Source: Myxococcales bacterium
Lineage (GTDB): Bacteria > Myxococcota > Kuafuiibacteriia > Kuafuiibacteriales > Kuafuiibacteriaceae
Assembly (NCBI GenBank): GCA_019634385.1
Contig: JAHQVK010000101.1
Location: 1-35,551, forward strand
Length of the DNA stretch: 35,551 nucleotides
Reading direction: 5' to 3'
Made by a program: the position numbers and the translations under genes. The notes beneath the pieces were generated by a model. It had not been told where the DNA came from, did not search any database, and was given only the letters and a program-made list of their open reading frames with translations. The stretch's first letter is position 1. Each line of letters starts with the position of its first letter. Shown here in pieces: positions 1 through 8,896 of the stretch.

Positions 1-141
1 AAGTATCTTTTCCGTGCAACGCTCCGGATGAAGTGGGCGCATACCGGGCGTATGCAACCGATGAAAGGCGAAGCCGGTCCGGACGTTCCACGGAAAAAGG
101 ACCCGCGAAGCGCCTAACTCACTTTTCCGATGGCCTGCTAG
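1..141. repeat. MITE-like element, family B, copy 1 (cut by window start)
   Basis: This stretch is almost the reverse complement of 28599-28728. The main difference is an extra block of about 11 bases near 44-54. It ends at 138-141 in CTAG, preceded by a terminal repeat reading CACTTTTCCGATGGCCTGCT, which is the same inverted terminal repeat that bounds the complete copy at 28599-28766. The other end lies beyond the window. No transposase or convincing ORF lies inside, so it is probably a non-autonomous miniature element. Confidence 0.7.
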
Positions 142-173
142 AGATCTTGGCCGAGCTTAGCCACATCATATGC

Positions 174-1064
174 CTAGCCTTGTGTTTTGTCGTTTGGGTG
201 AGCAATGAGCTTGGCTGTAGCCAAGAAGTCTTCCGGACCAAGACCGTTGCGCGCGGCGAGGTCGTAGAGGGTGCTAACCGCCCGGGCTAGCGGAAGGGGC
301 AGTCGGGCGTCACTGGCTTGAGAGAGGGCAAGGTGGAGGTCTTTTTGCATAAGATCGAGGCGAAAATGGGGCGTATAGTCCTGCTCCTTGAGATAGGGTG
401 TTTTGAAGGTACCCACGCCTGTCTTTCCGGCACTGTGTTCAAAAATGTCTTCCATCACCTCGATAGAAAGCCCTTGGGCTTTAGCGAGGGCATAGCCTTC
501 CAGGACTCCTTGGAGGACGATCGCTTGGGTCATATTCAAGCAATACTTGGCGCGTTGACCGTCCCCAACGTTTGGTCCGGCGTGGACAACATAGCGTCCC
601 ATCGCGTCAAAGAGCGGTTGTGCTGCCTGTAGGTCCTCAGTCTCACCGCCTACCATAAAAGTGAGTTGGCCGGTTTCAGCCCCTAGTTTGGAGCCCGTGA
701 CGGGAGCATCTAGAAAACGCGATCCCCGGGCGAGGCAAGCCTGGTGGAGTTTTTTGGTCGTTGCGAGGCTTGTGGTTGAGCAGTCCAGTACCAACGTATT
801 GGCCGAAATCTGGTGGATGACGCCGTGCGTGAACAGTAACTCGTCGATTGCGTGATCGTCAGAGAGGCACAAGATGATCGACTCTGCCTGTTGGATCGCG
901 GGGATCAAATTTCTTGCGCCAATGATGCCCTCCGACAACAAGGCCTCTGTTCGCGCGTAGGTTCGATTGTAACCAGTTACACGAAAGCCGGCTTGATGGA
1001 GCTGGATGGCCATACCCGATCCCATGGTCCCTAGGCCGAGAAATGTGACGTTGCGGGTCTCCAT
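174..1064 (-). CDS. NAD(P)-dependent beta-hydroxyacid dehydrogenase (3-hydroxyisobutyrate dehydrogenase / tartronate semialdehyde reductase family)
   Basis: The 296-residue protein belongs to the 6-phosphogluconate-dehydrogenase-like family that oxidises beta-hydroxyacids or reduces their semialdehydes in the cytoplasm. An N-terminal Rossmann motif GLGTMG lies at residues 10-15. The substrate motif DAPVTGS is near residue 118, and the catalytic-lysine segment GQRAKYCLNM follows near residue 169. Length fits the family (about 290-300). I start at the ATG at 1064; a TTG three codons upstream is also open. No strong ribosome binding site is visible for either. The gene diverges from the ribosomal superoperon, and its stop lies about 30 bases from a MITE end. 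Substrate cannot be told from sequence; hydroxyisobutyrate, tartronate semialdehyde, and succinate-semialdehyde/glyoxylate reductase roles are all possible. Confidence 0.85.
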   Translation of the reverse strand: METRNVTFLGLGTMGSGMAIQLHQAGFRVTGYNRTYARTEALLSEGIIGARNLIPAIQQAESIILCLSDDHAIDELLFTHGVIHQISANTLVLDCSTTSLATTKKLHQACLARGSRFLDAPVTGSKLGAETGQLTFMVGGETEDLQAAQPLFDAMGRYVVHAGPNVGDGQRAKYCLNMTQAIVLQGVLEGYALAKAQGLSIEVMEDIFEHSAGKTGVGTFKTPYLKEQDYTPHFRLDLMQKDLHLALSQASDARLPLPLARAVSTLYDLAARNGLGPEDFLATAKLIAHPNDKTQG

Positions 1065-1140
1065 ATTGGGCAAGGAACCACTGATTTCACGCTAAGACAC
1101 GTATGGAAATCGCCATTGCACTGATGGTGAGTTTTCGGTC

Positions 1141-1169
1141 TTGACACCCACAATCGAGGTCTGATTAAT
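1141..1169 (+). promoter_or_regulatory. candidate promoter of the str operon
   Basis: A perfect -35 hexamer TTGACA (1141-1146) is followed after 17 bases by ATTAAT (1164-1169), a 4/6 match to the -10 consensus. It lies about 400 bases before rpsL, which would leave a long leader RNA. The call rests on sequence match and position only. Confidence 0.5.
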
Positions 1170-1290
1170 GCGCGTCCTCAACAAGAGATCCGGTCGCACG
1201 CATTATGACATACATGTGAATCGGGATTGGAGGTGGGAGACACTCAGAAGACGACGTAGAAGAGAGAAATCGCGGATCATACTACTCCTT

Positions 1291-1309
1291 CCTACCTATA
1301 GGAGGTAGG
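1291..1309 (+). promoter_or_regulatory. leader hairpin overlapping an AGGAGG ribosome binding site
   Basis: CCTACCT (1291-1297) pairs perfectly with AGGTAGG (1303-1309). The AGGAGG at 1300-1305, which precedes a small ORF at 1315, lies partly in the loop and partly in the stem. Folding would compete with ribosome binding. Confidence 0.5.
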
Positions 1310-1314
1310 TCCGA

Positions 1315-1425
1315 ATGACCTCTCGCAGACGGATATCTGAGTCAGAAGAGAACAAGTCCACCGTCGGTGCAAAGCGTGCGCGCAGATATACCGATCCGGT
1401 GAGGAGACGTCAAACCACCCATTGA
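1315..1425 (+). CDS. candidate 36-residue basic leader peptide of the str operon
   Basis: An ATG at 1315 lies nine bases after a perfect AGGAGG (1300-1305), the best ribosome binding site in this leader. It opens a 36-codon frame ending in TGA at 1423-1425. The product is very basic, beginning MTSRRRISESEE and ending with RRRQTTH, with no family I recognise. A stem-loop (AGCAC/GTGCT, 1425-1438) begins right at the stop codon. It could be a regulatory upstream ORF for rpsL or a genuine small protein. The binding site supports translation; nothing else shows function. Confidence 0.4.
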   Translation: MTSRRRISESEENKSTVGAKRARRYTDPVRRRQTTH

Positions 1426-1438
1426 GCACTTTGGTGCT
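1425..1438 (+). promoter_or_regulatory. stem-loop directly after the leader ORF
   Basis: AGCAC (1425-1429), loop TTTG, GTGCT (1434-1438): a perfect five-pair stem with a tetraloop that begins in the stop codon of the leader ORF. No T-run follows, so it is not a normal intrinsic terminator. Confidence 0.3.
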
Positions 1439-1542
1439 ACCTCAGGGTGAAACGTCTGGAACACCAACCGCTTTAGCGGGAGGTAGTTCTCTGTCTGTTG
1501 TCTCACACAAGAATAGTCGGCCTCAATGCGGGCCGTATGTAG

Positions 1543-1558
1543 CCACGAGAGATCGTGG
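1543..1558 (+). promoter_or_regulatory. hairpin just before the rpsL ribosome binding site
   Basis: CCACGA (1543-1548), loop GAGA, TCGTGG (1553-1558): a six-pair perfect stem with a GNRA tetraloop. The GGAG ribosome binding site of rpsL begins three bases later at 1561. Position suggests translational control of rpsL, for example by a ribosomal protein; no direct evidence identifies the ligand. Confidence 0.4.
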
Positions 1559-1572
1559 TTGGAGTCGAGTGG

Positions 1573-1968
1573 ATGCCAACGATCAACCAGCTCATCCGGG
1601 GCGCGCGTAAAGCCCCAATCGAAGCATCGAAGTCGCCCGCGCTTAAGGCTTGTCCTCAGCGCCGAGGCGTGTGCGTTCGTGTGTACACCTCAACCCCGAA
1701 GAAGCCCAACTCCGCGCTTCGTAAGGTGGCTCGTGTTCGCCTCACCAACAGTATTGAGGTGACCGCGTACATTGGAGGAGAAGGCCACAACCTACAGGAA
1801 CACTCTGTGGTTTTGGTACGAGGCGGTCGTGTGAAAGACTTGCCCGGCTGTCGTTATCACATCGTTCGCGGGACGCTGGATGCTTCTGCAGCTGAGGGTC
1901 CATCAAATACCAACAAACTCAAACGTAACAAGGGCCGGTCTAAATACGGCGTTAAGAAGGCCCGCTAA
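1573..1968 (+). CDS. rpsL: 30S ribosomal protein S12
   Basis: S12 sits at the decoding centre of the 30S subunit. The 131-residue product has the signature [17 protein letters not shown], then [24 protein letters not shown], with wild-type lysines at both classical streptomycin positions. The ATG at 1573 is chosen over an alternative start six codons upstream because it gives the canonical MPTINQLIR start and has GGAG eight bases before it. The tail is a few residues longer than in E. coli. It is first of the superoperon, with rpsG, fusA and tuf following in the classical str order. Confidence 0.98.
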   Translation: MPTINQLIRGARKAPIEASKSPALKACPQRRGVCVRVYTSTPKKPNSALRKVARVRLTNSIEVTAYIGGEGHNLQEHSVVLVRGGRVKDLPGCRYHIVRGTLDASAAEGPSNTNKLKRNKGRSKYGVKKAR

Positions 1969-2010
1969 CAGTGGGAAGCGCTCGAGAGTAGAGACCGGAG
2001 AACACACATT

Positions 2011-2487
2011 ATGGCACGTCGTCGAGAAGCCCCTAAGCGAAAGCTCCTTCCAGACCCGAAGTACCACGATCGTATGGTGACGAAGTTCATCAACGCTCTG
2101 ATGCTTAGCGGGAAAAAATCCACAGCTGAACGTATTATATATGGTGCGTTTGACTTGGTGAACACCCGTACCGGTGAAGAAGACGAGCCGCTATCGATTT
2201 TCAAAAAGGCGCTCGAAAATATTAAGCCACGGATTGAAGTGAAGTCCCGGCGCGTCGGGGGTGCAACCTTCCAAGTTCCAGTGGAGGTTCGTCCTGAACG
2301 GCGTACATCTTTGGGCATGCGATGGCTGATTAACTATGCGGCCAGACGCGGTGAGAAGACGATGCGTGAGCGTCTTGCTGGCGAAATTATGGACGCTTCC
2401 CAGGGTCGCGGTGCGGCGGTGAAGAAGCGGGAAGATACCCATAAGATGGCGGAAGCCAATCGCGCGTTTGCGCATTTCCGCTGGTAG
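2011..2487 (+). CDS. rpsG: 30S ribosomal protein S7
   Basis: S7 nucleates assembly of the 30S head and contacts tRNA in the E site. The 158-residue length matches the family (about 156), as do the start [18 protein letters not shown] and the end RAFAHFRW. The gene lies 42 bases after rpsL and 33 before fusA, in the conserved str order. In many bacteria S7 represses its own operon by binding the rpsL-rpsG spacer; that spacer is short here, and the extensive leader upstream of rpsL may carry regulation instead (inference). Confidence 0.98.
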   Translation: MARRREAPKRKLLPDPKYHDRMVTKFINALMLSGKKSTAERIIYGAFDLVNTRTGEEDEPLSIFKKALENIKPRIEVKSRRVGGATFQVPVEVRPERRTSLGMRWLINYAARRGEKTMRERLAGEIMDASQGRGAAVKKREDTHKMAEANRAFAHFRW

Positions 2488-2520
2488 TTTTTCGAGGCTG
2501 AGAGAGTAACCGAGCAATCA

Positions 2521-4614
2521 ATGTCTGCTAACGCCCACATACCCCTCGATCGGGTTCGAAATATCGGCATCATGGCGCACATTGATGCCGGTAAGACGAC
2601 GACGACCGAGCGGATTCTTTTCTATACCGGTGTTGAGCTCCGGATGGGAGAGGTGGAGGATGGCTCGGCGACCATGGATTGGATGGTGCAGGAGAAGGAG
2701 CGCGGTATTACTATCACCGCCGCTGCAACTACCTGCTTTTGGAAAGACCACCGTATCAACATCATTGATACCCCCGGGCACGTGGATTTTACCGTTGAGG
2801 TGGAACGTTCAGTCCGGGTGTTAGATGGGGCGGTGGCGGTCTTTGATGCGGTGAGAGGGGTCCAATCCCAAACGGAAACGGTGTGGCGGCAAGCAGACCG
2901 CTACGCTGTCCCTAGAATTTGCTTCATCAACAAGATGGACCGCGTAGGGGCTGATTATCGTCATTCCGTAGCGGCTATCAAAGACCGACTACAAGCCCAG
3001 CCGGTGCCTATCCAACTACCGGTAGGGGGTGAAGCCAGTTTCAGCGGGGTTCTTGATCTCGTAGAGATGAAGCAGGTTATCTGGGGATTTGACGCTCTCG
3101 GTAGTCAGTACCGGGTGGAAGACATCCCCGGAGATCGCCTTGAAGAGGCGAGAGCTGCCCGGGAAAATATTTTTGATCACGTTGCGGAGTGGGATGAAGA
3201 GGTAGAGCGCAAGTATCTCGAAGGAGAAAGCATCAGTGCTGATGAACTCCGGCGTGCAATTCGAGCAGCGACCCTGAGTCTTAAGGCCTTCCCCGTGGTT
3301 TGTGGAGCAGCTCGCCAGAACGTGGGCGTTCAACCATTGTTAGATGCGATCAATGCCTATCTTCCTTCCCCTTTGGATGTGGATTACGGACAAGCAAAGG
3401 TTGTGGGTACTCCAGGAGCAACGGTTCCTGTGCGTGCAGATGCTGAAGGACCCACCTTGGCGTTGGCGTTCAAAGTTGTGTCGGACGCGGAGTTCGGTCA
3501 CCTGACCTACCTTAGAGTGTACTCCGGACGGCTACGAACCCACGATGTGCTCGATAATGCCAATCGCGGTAAGTCTGAACCGATCGAACGTATATTGCGG
3601 ATGCACGCGAATATGCGGGAAGAGCTTGATGAGTGCGAGGCGGGGCATATCGCAGCGGTTGTTGGTCTAAAGTATACCAAAACCGGGGATACCTTATGCG
3701 CCGTTGATGGCCCGATTGTGGTGCTCGACGCCATTGATATTCCGGAGCCAGTGGTTCACGCCTCCATTGGTCCTCGTGCGGATGAGGATCAGGAGCGCTT
3801 GTCTTCTGCCTTGGATGAGCTGGCGTTAGAAGATCCTTCCTTTGAGGTCCGACGAGATACGGATTCTGGGCAGACGCTCATCTCTGGGATGGGTGAGCTG
3901 CATTTAGAAATAAAAGTTGACCGCCTTCGCAAGGAGTTCAACGTTGATCCCTATGTGGGCCAACCAGTGGTGGCCTACAGGGAAACCATTCGTTCTGTTG
4001 CCCAACAGGAAAGCCGCTTTGTCCGGACGTTGGGACAGGGACAGTACGGACACGTAGTCATTGAGGTTGAACCTGGCCCTCGCGGCTCAGGTATTCAGTT
4101 CGAAAGTAAGATTGCGAACAACCTCATTCCCGACGTGTATATCCCGTCGGTCCGACGGGGAATTGAAGAAGCTGCTTTGAGCGGCTTTATTTCCGGATAC
4201 GAAGTAACGGATGTGTGTGTTCGTCTTGTAGACGGCAGCTATCACGATGGAGATTCATCGGAACTTGCCTTTAAAGTGGCTGGTTCGATGGCCTTCAAAG
4301 ATGCTATTCGACAAGCGGACCCTGTCATGCTTGAGCCGGTGATGCTGATAGAAGTCAGTACACCAGATGAGCATACAGGTTTTGTGATCGGCGACTTGAG
4401 CTCTCGCCGGGGCAAAGTCTCCGGTATGGTCGCACTTGGGGCAACCCAAGTCGTGAGTGCAGAAGTGCCGCTCGCTTCATTATTTGGGTACGCGACTGAA
4501 CTTCGGTCACGGACTCAGGGGCGAGCTACCTTTTCTATGAAGTTCGGATTCTACAGTCCCGTACCTTCGCATGTTGCGGAGGAGGTGCTGGCGAAAGCCC
4601 AGGGGAGACGCTGA
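2521..4614 (+). CDS. fusA: elongation factor G
   Basis: EF-G is the GTPase that drives translocation and, with ribosome recycling factor, splits ribosomes. At 697 residues it is full length. Visible GTPase motifs are [12 protein letters not shown] (P-loop, about residue 19), [11 protein letters not shown] (switch I), DTPGHVDF (switch II) and [10 protein letters not shown]. Domains III-V follow, with the conserved GMGELHLE and YRETI segments. Some usually conserved stretches differ, for example [19 protein letters not shown], suggesting a divergent lineage. A second fusA copy elsewhere cannot be excluded. It lies between rpsG and tuf in the str order. Confidence 0.97.
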   Translation: MSANAHIPLDRVRNIGIMAHIDAGKTTTTERILFYTGVELRMGEVEDGSATMDWMVQEKERGITITAAATTCFWKDHRINIIDTPGHVDFTVEVERSVRVLDGAVAVFDAVRGVQSQTETVWRQADRYAVPRICFINKMDRVGADYRHSVAAIKDRLQAQPVPIQLPVGGEASFSGVLDLVEMKQVIWGFDALGSQYRVEDIPGDRLEEARAARENIFDHVAEWDEEVERKYLEGESISADELRRAIRAATLSLKAFPVVCGAARQNVGVQPLLDAINAYLPSPLDVDYGQAKVVGTPGATVPVRADAEGPTLALAFKVVSDAEFGHLTYLRVYSGRLRTHDVLDNANRGKSEPIERILRMHANMREELDECEAGHIAAVVGLKYTKTGDTLCAVDGPIVVLDAIDIPEPVVHASIGPRADEDQERLSSALDELALEDPSFEVRRDTDSGQTLISGMGELHLEIKVDRLRKEFNVDPYVGQPVVAYRETIRSVAQQESRFVRTLGQGQYGHVVIEVEPGPRGSGIQFESKIANNLIPDVYIPSVRRGIEEAALSGFISGYEVTDVCVRLVDGSYHDGDSSELAFKVAGSMAFKDAIRQADPVMLEPVMLIEVSTPDEHTGFVIGDLSSRRGKVSGMVALGATQVVSAEVPLASLFGYATELRSRTQGRATFSMKFGFYSPVPSHVAEEVLAKAQGRR

Positions 4615-4717
4615 GGAAGTCGTCTTGTCTGGGGGGGTCGCGTGGTCGCCAAAGGCATCGCGTGGACCAACGGTCGGTCGTGAAGGCGGCCGCCAACCTA
4701 AATGGAGTGGGAAACAG

Positions 4718-5917
4718 ATGGCCAAGGAGAAATTCGATCGGTCTAAACCGCACGTGAATGTGGGTACCATTGGTCACGTCGACCATGGCAAGACCACCAC
4801 CACCGCAGCGATCTTATCGGTTTGTGCTGCTAAGGGATGGGCTAAGCCTCTCAGCTACGATGAGATCGCTAAGGCTTCCGAGTCGCAGGGTCGCCGTGAT
4901 GCAACCAAGATCATGACGATCGCCACGTCTCATGTGGAATACGAAAGCGAAAATCGTCACTATGCACACGTCGACTGCCCCGGTCATGCCGACTACGTGA
5001 AGAACATGATCACCGGCGCTGCGCAGATGGATGGTGCCATCTTGGTGGTCTCGGCGGTTGACGGTCCAATGCCTCAGACCAAGGAGCACATCCTTCTTGC
5101 TCGTCAGGTTGGCGTACCCGCGATCGTGGTCTGGCTGAATAAGTGTGACCTTGTTGACGACGAAGAGCTTCTCGAGCTGGTTGAGCTCGAAGTACGCGAG
5201 CTCCTCGAGAAGTATAAGTTCCCCGATGACGGCCCCGTGGTTCGTGGTTCGGCACTTAAGCCCTACGAGTCCAATGGGAAAGAAGGACAGGAATCTATCC
5301 TCGAACTCCTCAAGGCTTTGGATGATTATATTCCAACGCCGGAGCGCGACGAAGATAAGCCCTTCTTGATGCCGATTGAGGACGTGTTTTCAATCTCTGG
5401 TCGAGGCACGGTGGTGACCGGTCGCATCGAGCGCGGTGTGGTTACCGTGGGCGAGAAGGTAGAGATTGTTGGTTTTAAACCAACCTCGGAAACGACGGTG
5501 ACCGGGGTGGAGATGTTCAGGAAGCTCCTCGACAAAGGGATTGCGGGGGATAATGTTGGATGTCTTCTTCGCGGTGTAGATAAAGCTTCGGTGGAGCGAG
5601 GACAGGTTCTCGCGAAGCCCGGTTCTATCACTCCTCACACCGAGTTTAAATGTGAGGTCTACATCCTGGGTAAGGATGAAGGTGGACGGCATACGCCCTT
5701 CTTCAAGGGATATCGTCCGCAGTTCTACTTCCGCACCACGGATGTGACCGGAGCTATTATTCTTCCTGAGGGCACAGAAATGGTGATGCCTGGGGACAAC
5801 GTGGCTCTAACCGTTGAGCTCATCACTCCGGTGGCGATGGACAAGGGGATGAACTTTGCTATCCGCGAAGGCGGTCGAACCGTTGGCGCAGGAGTGGTGA
5901 CTGAAATCGTTAAGTGA
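4718..5917 (+). CDS. tuf: elongation factor Tu with variant switch I
   Basis: EF-Tu delivers aminoacyl-tRNA to the ribosome. The ATG at 4718 (GGAG ten bases upstream) gives 399 residues and the canonical MAKEKF start; the frame opens further upstream but that extension is not EF-Tu. The P-loop [23 protein letters not shown] and GSALK motifs are intact. The usual switch I sequence (APEE..RGITI) is replaced by [18 protein letters not shown], about five residues longer, though the Mg-binding threonine is kept. I recall a comparable RDATK..TIA form in Planctomycetes. Domains II and III look ordinary and end in [10 protein letters not shown]. Confidence 0.98.
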   Translation: MAKEKFDRSKPHVNVGTIGHVDHGKTTTTAAILSVCAAKGWAKPLSYDEIAKASESQGRRDATKIMTIATSHVEYESENRHYAHVDCPGHADYVKNMITGAAQMDGAILVVSAVDGPMPQTKEHILLARQVGVPAIVVWLNKCDLVDDEELLELVELEVRELLEKYKFPDDGPVVRGSALKPYESNGKEGQESILELLKALDDYIPTPERDEDKPFLMPIEDVFSISGRGTVVTGRIERGVVTVGEKVEIVGFKPTSETTVTGVEMFRKLLDKGIAGDNVGCLLRGVDKASVERGQVLAKPGSITPHTEFKCEVYILGKDEGGRHTPFFKGYRPQFYFRTTDVTGAIILPEGTEMVMPGDNVALTVELITPVAMDKGMNFAIREGGRTVGAGVVTEIVK

Positions 5918-5930
5918 TGACGTTTGAGGC

Positions 5931-5956
5931 GGGGTGGTTGGATTTCTAACCATCCC
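5931..5956 (+). promoter_or_regulatory. hairpin between tuf and rpsJ
   Basis: GGGGTGGTT (5931-5939) pairs with AACCATCCC (5948-5956): nine pairs including one G-U, with an eight-base loop. No T-run follows. It may be a processing site, an attenuator or a boundary between the str and S10 segments. Confidence 0.4.
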
Positions 5957-5981
5957 GTCCCAGTCTCACAAAGGTGAAACA

Positions 5982-6299
5982 ATGGCAGCTACATCCACGA
6001 AAATTCGTATTCGGCTTAAGGCTTATGACCACCGGCTACTCGATCAAGCCGTCACGGAGATCGTGGAGTCGGCCAGACGGACCGGCTCTCGGGTAGCGGG
6101 ACCCATACCCCTCCCGACGCGTATCAATCGATATACCGTCCTTCGAGGTCCACATGTGGACAAGAAGAGTCGGGAGCAGTTTGAGATTCGAACTCATAAG
6201 CGAGTGGTTGAAATCCATGATCCTACACCACAAACCTTAGATGCGCTTATGAAGCTGGATCTATCGGCTGGTGTGGACGTAGAAATTAAGAGTTCTTGA
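5982..6299 (+). CDS. rpsJ: 30S ribosomal protein S10
   Basis: S10 is a 30S head protein and also the NusE subunit of antitermination complexes. The ATG at 5982 follows AAGGTG and gives a 105-residue product with [17 protein letters not shown] near the start. [32 protein letters not shown] spans the middle. A longer frame upstream is rejected because it crosses the hairpin spacer. It heads the S10 segment, but the next gene is rplD, not rplC. Confidence 0.98.
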   Translation: MAATSTKIRIRLKAYDHRLLDQAVTEIVESARRTGSRVAGPIPLPTRINRYTVLRGPHVDKKSREQFEIRTHKRVVEIHDPTPQTLDALMKLDLSAGVDVEIKSS

Positions 6300-6333
6300 G
6301 TAGTTCAACGCGGTTCTATGGAATCGCTAGACC

Positions 6334-6394
6334 GCCGGATAGATAGGCTGAGCTTATCACCGGCTGACTGGTCGTCGCGCAGCTGGGTCGCGAC
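6334..6394 (+). promoter_or_regulatory. structured spacer in the usual place of rplC
   Basis: The 124-base rpsJ-rplD spacer contains two hairpins. The first is GCCGG (6334-6338) with CCGGC (6360-6364), with further GATA/TATC pairing inside. The second is GTCGCG (6374-6379) with CGCGAC (6389-6394). The rplD ribosome binding site AGGAAG follows at about 6413. L4 is the autoregulator of this operon in E. coli, so a translational operator is conceivable, but this is inference from position. Confidence 0.35.
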
Positions 6395-6423
6395 ACCGGA
6401 GTAGCAAAGGGCAGGAAGCGACA

Positions 6424-7086
6424 ATGAAAGTCGACGTCGTAGACACTAAGAACCAGAAAGTCGGCGATATTGAGCTCGACGACTCCGTGTTCGGCGCCGC
6501 TGTTCGGGAGCACCTCCATTGGGAAGTGGTCCGTATGCAGCAGGCGAATCGACGTCGGGGAACGCACTCAACGAAGACGGTCTCCGAAGTGCGGGGCTCG
6601 GGAACAAAACCCTATAAGCAAAAAGGTACCGGACGTGCTCGTCATGGAAGTACCCGAGCTATGAATATGCGGGGTGGTGGCATTGTGCACGGTCCCCGGC
6701 CTCGTGATTACAGCTACCAGATGCCAAGAAAAATGGTGAAGGTGGCACTGCGCTCTGCGCTGTCCTTACGTTTTGGCCAATCGTGCCTTCACGTAGTCCG
6801 TGGCTGGACTCTTGAAGCGCCCAAGACGAAAGAGGCAAGCGCCGTTTTGGCTGCTTTTGGCAGCAAAGCGCTTGTGGTGGGTTCGAAAGATGACCTCCAG
6901 GTGAATCGGTCCGTTCGTAATCTGCCCAATGCCAAGTATCTAAATGTCGAAGATATCAATGTTTATGACATTCTTCGATACGACAAAGTTATTCTTTTAG
7001 AGAACGTGTTGGAGAACCTGAGCGGAGAGTTGCATACGGAACTTTCCCGGAAAGAGCGCGCGTTGCGCGAGGAGGCTCGAGCATAA
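6424..7086 (+). CDS. rplD: 50S ribosomal protein L4
   Basis: L4 binds 23S rRNA domain I and its loop lines the exit tunnel; in enterobacteria it represses its own operon. The 220-residue product shows the tunnel-loop sequence TKTVSEVRGSGTKPYKQKGTGRARHGSTRA and GGGIVHGPRPRDYSY, with AGGAAG upstream of the ATG. It directly follows rpsJ because rplC is absent. Its stop TAA overlaps the rplW start by one base, indicating translational coupling. Confidence 0.97.
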   Translation: MKVDVVDTKNQKVGDIELDDSVFGAAVREHLHWEVVRMQQANRRRGTHSTKTVSEVRGSGTKPYKQKGTGRARHGSTRAMNMRGGGIVHGPRPRDYSYQMPRKMVKVALRSALSLRFGQSCLHVVRGWTLEAPKTKEASAVLAAFGSKALVVGSKDDLQVNRSVRNLPNAKYLNVEDINVYDILRYDKVILLENVLENLSGELHTELSRKERALREEARA

Positions 7087-7382
7087 TGCGTCCCGCACAC
7101 GAAATACTTTTGCGCCCTCGATTGACGGAGAAAGCATCGGCTATGTCCGAGAATGCCTCACTGGTGGTTTTCGAAGTGCCGCTTGATGCCAACAAGAGTG
7201 AGATCAAGAACGCGGTACAGGCCATGTTCAACGTGGAGGTGGACTCCGTTCGAACCATGGTGGTTCGCGGCAAGATCAAGCGTCGAGGCCGTCATCAGGG
7301 ACAACAAAGCAACTGGAAGAAGGCTCTTGTAAAGCTCGTTGAGGGACAAGAGCTAGATGTCTTCAGCGCGACCGCGGGCTGA
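7086..7382 (+). CDS. rplW: 50S ribosomal protein L23
   Basis: L23 lies at the tunnel exit and docks trigger factor and SRP. The 98-residue protein has the family start ([13 protein letters not shown]), the segment [24 protein letters not shown], and a basic loop [20 protein letters not shown]. The start overlaps the rplD stop by one base. Length is typical. Confidence 0.97.
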   Translation: MRPAHEILLRPRLTEKASAMSENASLVVFEVPLDANKSEIKNAVQAMFNVEVDSVRTMVVRGKIKRRGRHQGQQSNWKKALVKLVEGQELDVFSATAG

Positions 7383-7401
7383 GGAGAGGAGGCTACTCAC
7401 G

Positions 7402-8247
7402 ATGGGTATCAAGAGTTATAAACCGACTTCGCCCTCTCGCCGCCATCTAACGGGTTCAGACTTCCGTGAAGTGACGAAGGGCTCTCCGGAAAAGAGCCTT
7501 TTGGCTCCGCTTAAACGGACCGGAGGACGCGGGAAGCGCGGTAATATTACCACTCGACATAAAGGAGGGGGGCATCGCCGTCGCTACCGTTTGGTGGATT
7601 TTAAACGGCGTAAGTTTGACGTCCCCGCCAAGGTTGCAGCGGTGGAATATGATCCTAACCGCTCGGCTCGCATCGCACTGCTTCACTATGCTGATGGAGA
7701 AAAGATGTACATTCTTGCTCCGGGTAAGTTGGAAGTGGGTCAGACCGTTATGTCATCATCTGGTTCTATCGACCCGATGGTGGGTAATGCGATGCCTTTG
7801 AAGGATATTCCGTTGGGTACTATCCTTCATAATATTGAACTCAAGCCTGGTAAAGGAGGACAGCTGGTACGTTCTGCAGGTAACGGGGCTCAGCTGATGG
7901 CGAAGGAGGGCAAGTACGTAACAATTCGTCTGCCTTCAACGGAAATGCGCCGAGTCCTGGGGGCCTGCATGGCAACGGTTGGGCAGCTCGGCAACGAGCA
8001 GCACGAAAATCGGGTGCTGGGTAAAGCTGGTCGTAGTCGTTGGCTCGGTATTCGTCCTTCGGTGCGAGGGGCAGCTATGAACCCTGTTGACCACAACAAT
8101 GGTGGTGGTGAAGGGCGAGCTAAGGGCGGTAAGCCGCCGCGTACGCCGTGGGGTAAGATGGCCAGAGGTCTTCGTACTCGAACGAACAAGACCACGGACA
8201 AGTTTGTGGTCACGCCGCGCAAGCGTGGAAAGCAAAGTGGGAGCTAA
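7402..8247 (+). CDS. rplB: 50S ribosomal protein L2
   Basis: L2 is needed for subunit association and the peptidyl transferase centre. The ATG at 7402 follows a perfect AGGAGG (7387-7392) and gives 281 residues starting [15 protein letters not shown] longer frame beginning inside rplW is not used. Conserved segments include [19 protein letters not shown] and the C-terminal [20 protein letters not shown], which contains the essential histidine region. Confidence 0.98.
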   Translation: MGIKSYKPTSPSRRHLTGSDFREVTKGSPEKSLLAPLKRTGGRGKRGNITTRHKGGGHRRRYRLVDFKRRKFDVPAKVAAVEYDPNRSARIALLHYADGEKMYILAPGKLEVGQTVMSSSGSIDPMVGNAMPLKDIPLGTILHNIELKPGKGGQLVRSAGNGAQLMAKEGKYVTIRLPSTEMRRVLGACMATVGQLGNEQHENRVLGKAGRSRWLGIRPSVRGAAMNPVDHNNGGGEGRAKGGKPPRTPWGKMARGLRTRTNKTTDKFVVTPRKRGKQSGS

Positions 8248-8250
8248 GTC

Positions 8251-8532
8251 ATGCCACGTTCGCTGAAAAAAGGTCCATTTGTGGATCCTTCTCTAGAAGA
8301 GAAGATAGAGAAGATGGAAGGTGGGAAAAAGTCCGTTATTAAGACGTGGTCCCGCCGTTCTATGATCATCCCTGAATTTATTGGTCATACCTTTGCTGTT
8401 CACAATGGTCGGAAGTTTATTCCGGTGTTCGTGACAGAACATATGGTGGGGCACAAGTTGGGGGAGTTTGCTCCCACGCGAACTTTCCACGGCCATGCTG
8501 TCGATAAGAAGGCGAAGAAGGGCAAAAGGTAG
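8251..8532 (+). CDS. rpsS: 30S ribosomal protein S19
   Basis: S19 forms a head complex with S13 and binds 16S rRNA. The 93-residue product shows the canonical [12 protein letters not shown] start, the core [25 protein letters not shown], and [16 protein letters not shown]. It begins three bases after the rplB stop. Confidence 0.98.
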   Translation: MPRSLKKGPFVDPSLEEKIEKMEGGKKSVIKTWSRRSMIIPEFIGHTFAVHNGRKFIPVFVTEHMVGHKLGEFAPTRTFHGHAVDKKAKKGKR

Positions 8533-8540
8533 AGATAGTG

Positions 8541-8885
8541 ATGAATGCTATAGTTGCCAGAGCTACGCTTCGTGGTCTGCGGGTGGCTCCGCGCAAGGCA
8601 CGGCTGGTTGCGGACTTACTTCGTGGAAAACAGGTGGAAGAGGCGCTCAATATCCTTCTCTTCACCGAGAAGAAGTCTGCAAAACCGCTTGAGAAACTAC
8701 TTCGCTCTGCAGTGGCCAATGCTGATCAACAGGGAGATGTTGATATCGATAACCTTTACGTGGGTGTGGTCCACGTAGATAGTGGTCCAACGATGAAGCG
8801 GTTTCGTCCCCGGGCAATGGGACGAGCAGCGCCCATTCTTAAGCGGACCTCGCACATTACTATCGGTCTCGAAGAGCGGAACTGA
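8541..8885 (+). CDS. rplV: 50S ribosomal protein L22
   Basis: L22 spans the large subunit and its beta-hairpin lines the exit tunnel. The 114-residue frame carries [24 protein letters not shown] and the hairpin-region sequence [29 protein letters not shown] one codon upstream is an equally open start; I prefer the ATG. It sits eight bases after rpsS, in the usual S10 order. Confidence 0.97.
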   Translation: MNAIVARATLRGLRVAPRKARLVADLLRGKQVEEALNILLFTEKKSAKPLEKLLRSAVANADQQGDVDIDNLYVGVVHVDSGPTMKRFRPRAMGRAAPILKRTSHITIGLEERN

Positions 8886-8896
8886 GGAATATACGA

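Noticed and set aside
33-290. 85-codon plus-strand frame at the window start
   Set aside because: It reads through the MITE and then antisense through the dehydrogenase gene.
4571-4717. In-frame upstream extension of tuf
   Set aside because: The extra 49 codons overlap the end of fusA and do not resemble EF-Tu; the ATG at 4718 gives the canonical MAKEKF start.
5010-5255. Long open frames opposite tuf and the ribosomal genes
   Set aside because: They are antisense or frame-shifted shadows of strongly conserved genes and show no family motif or ribosome binding site.
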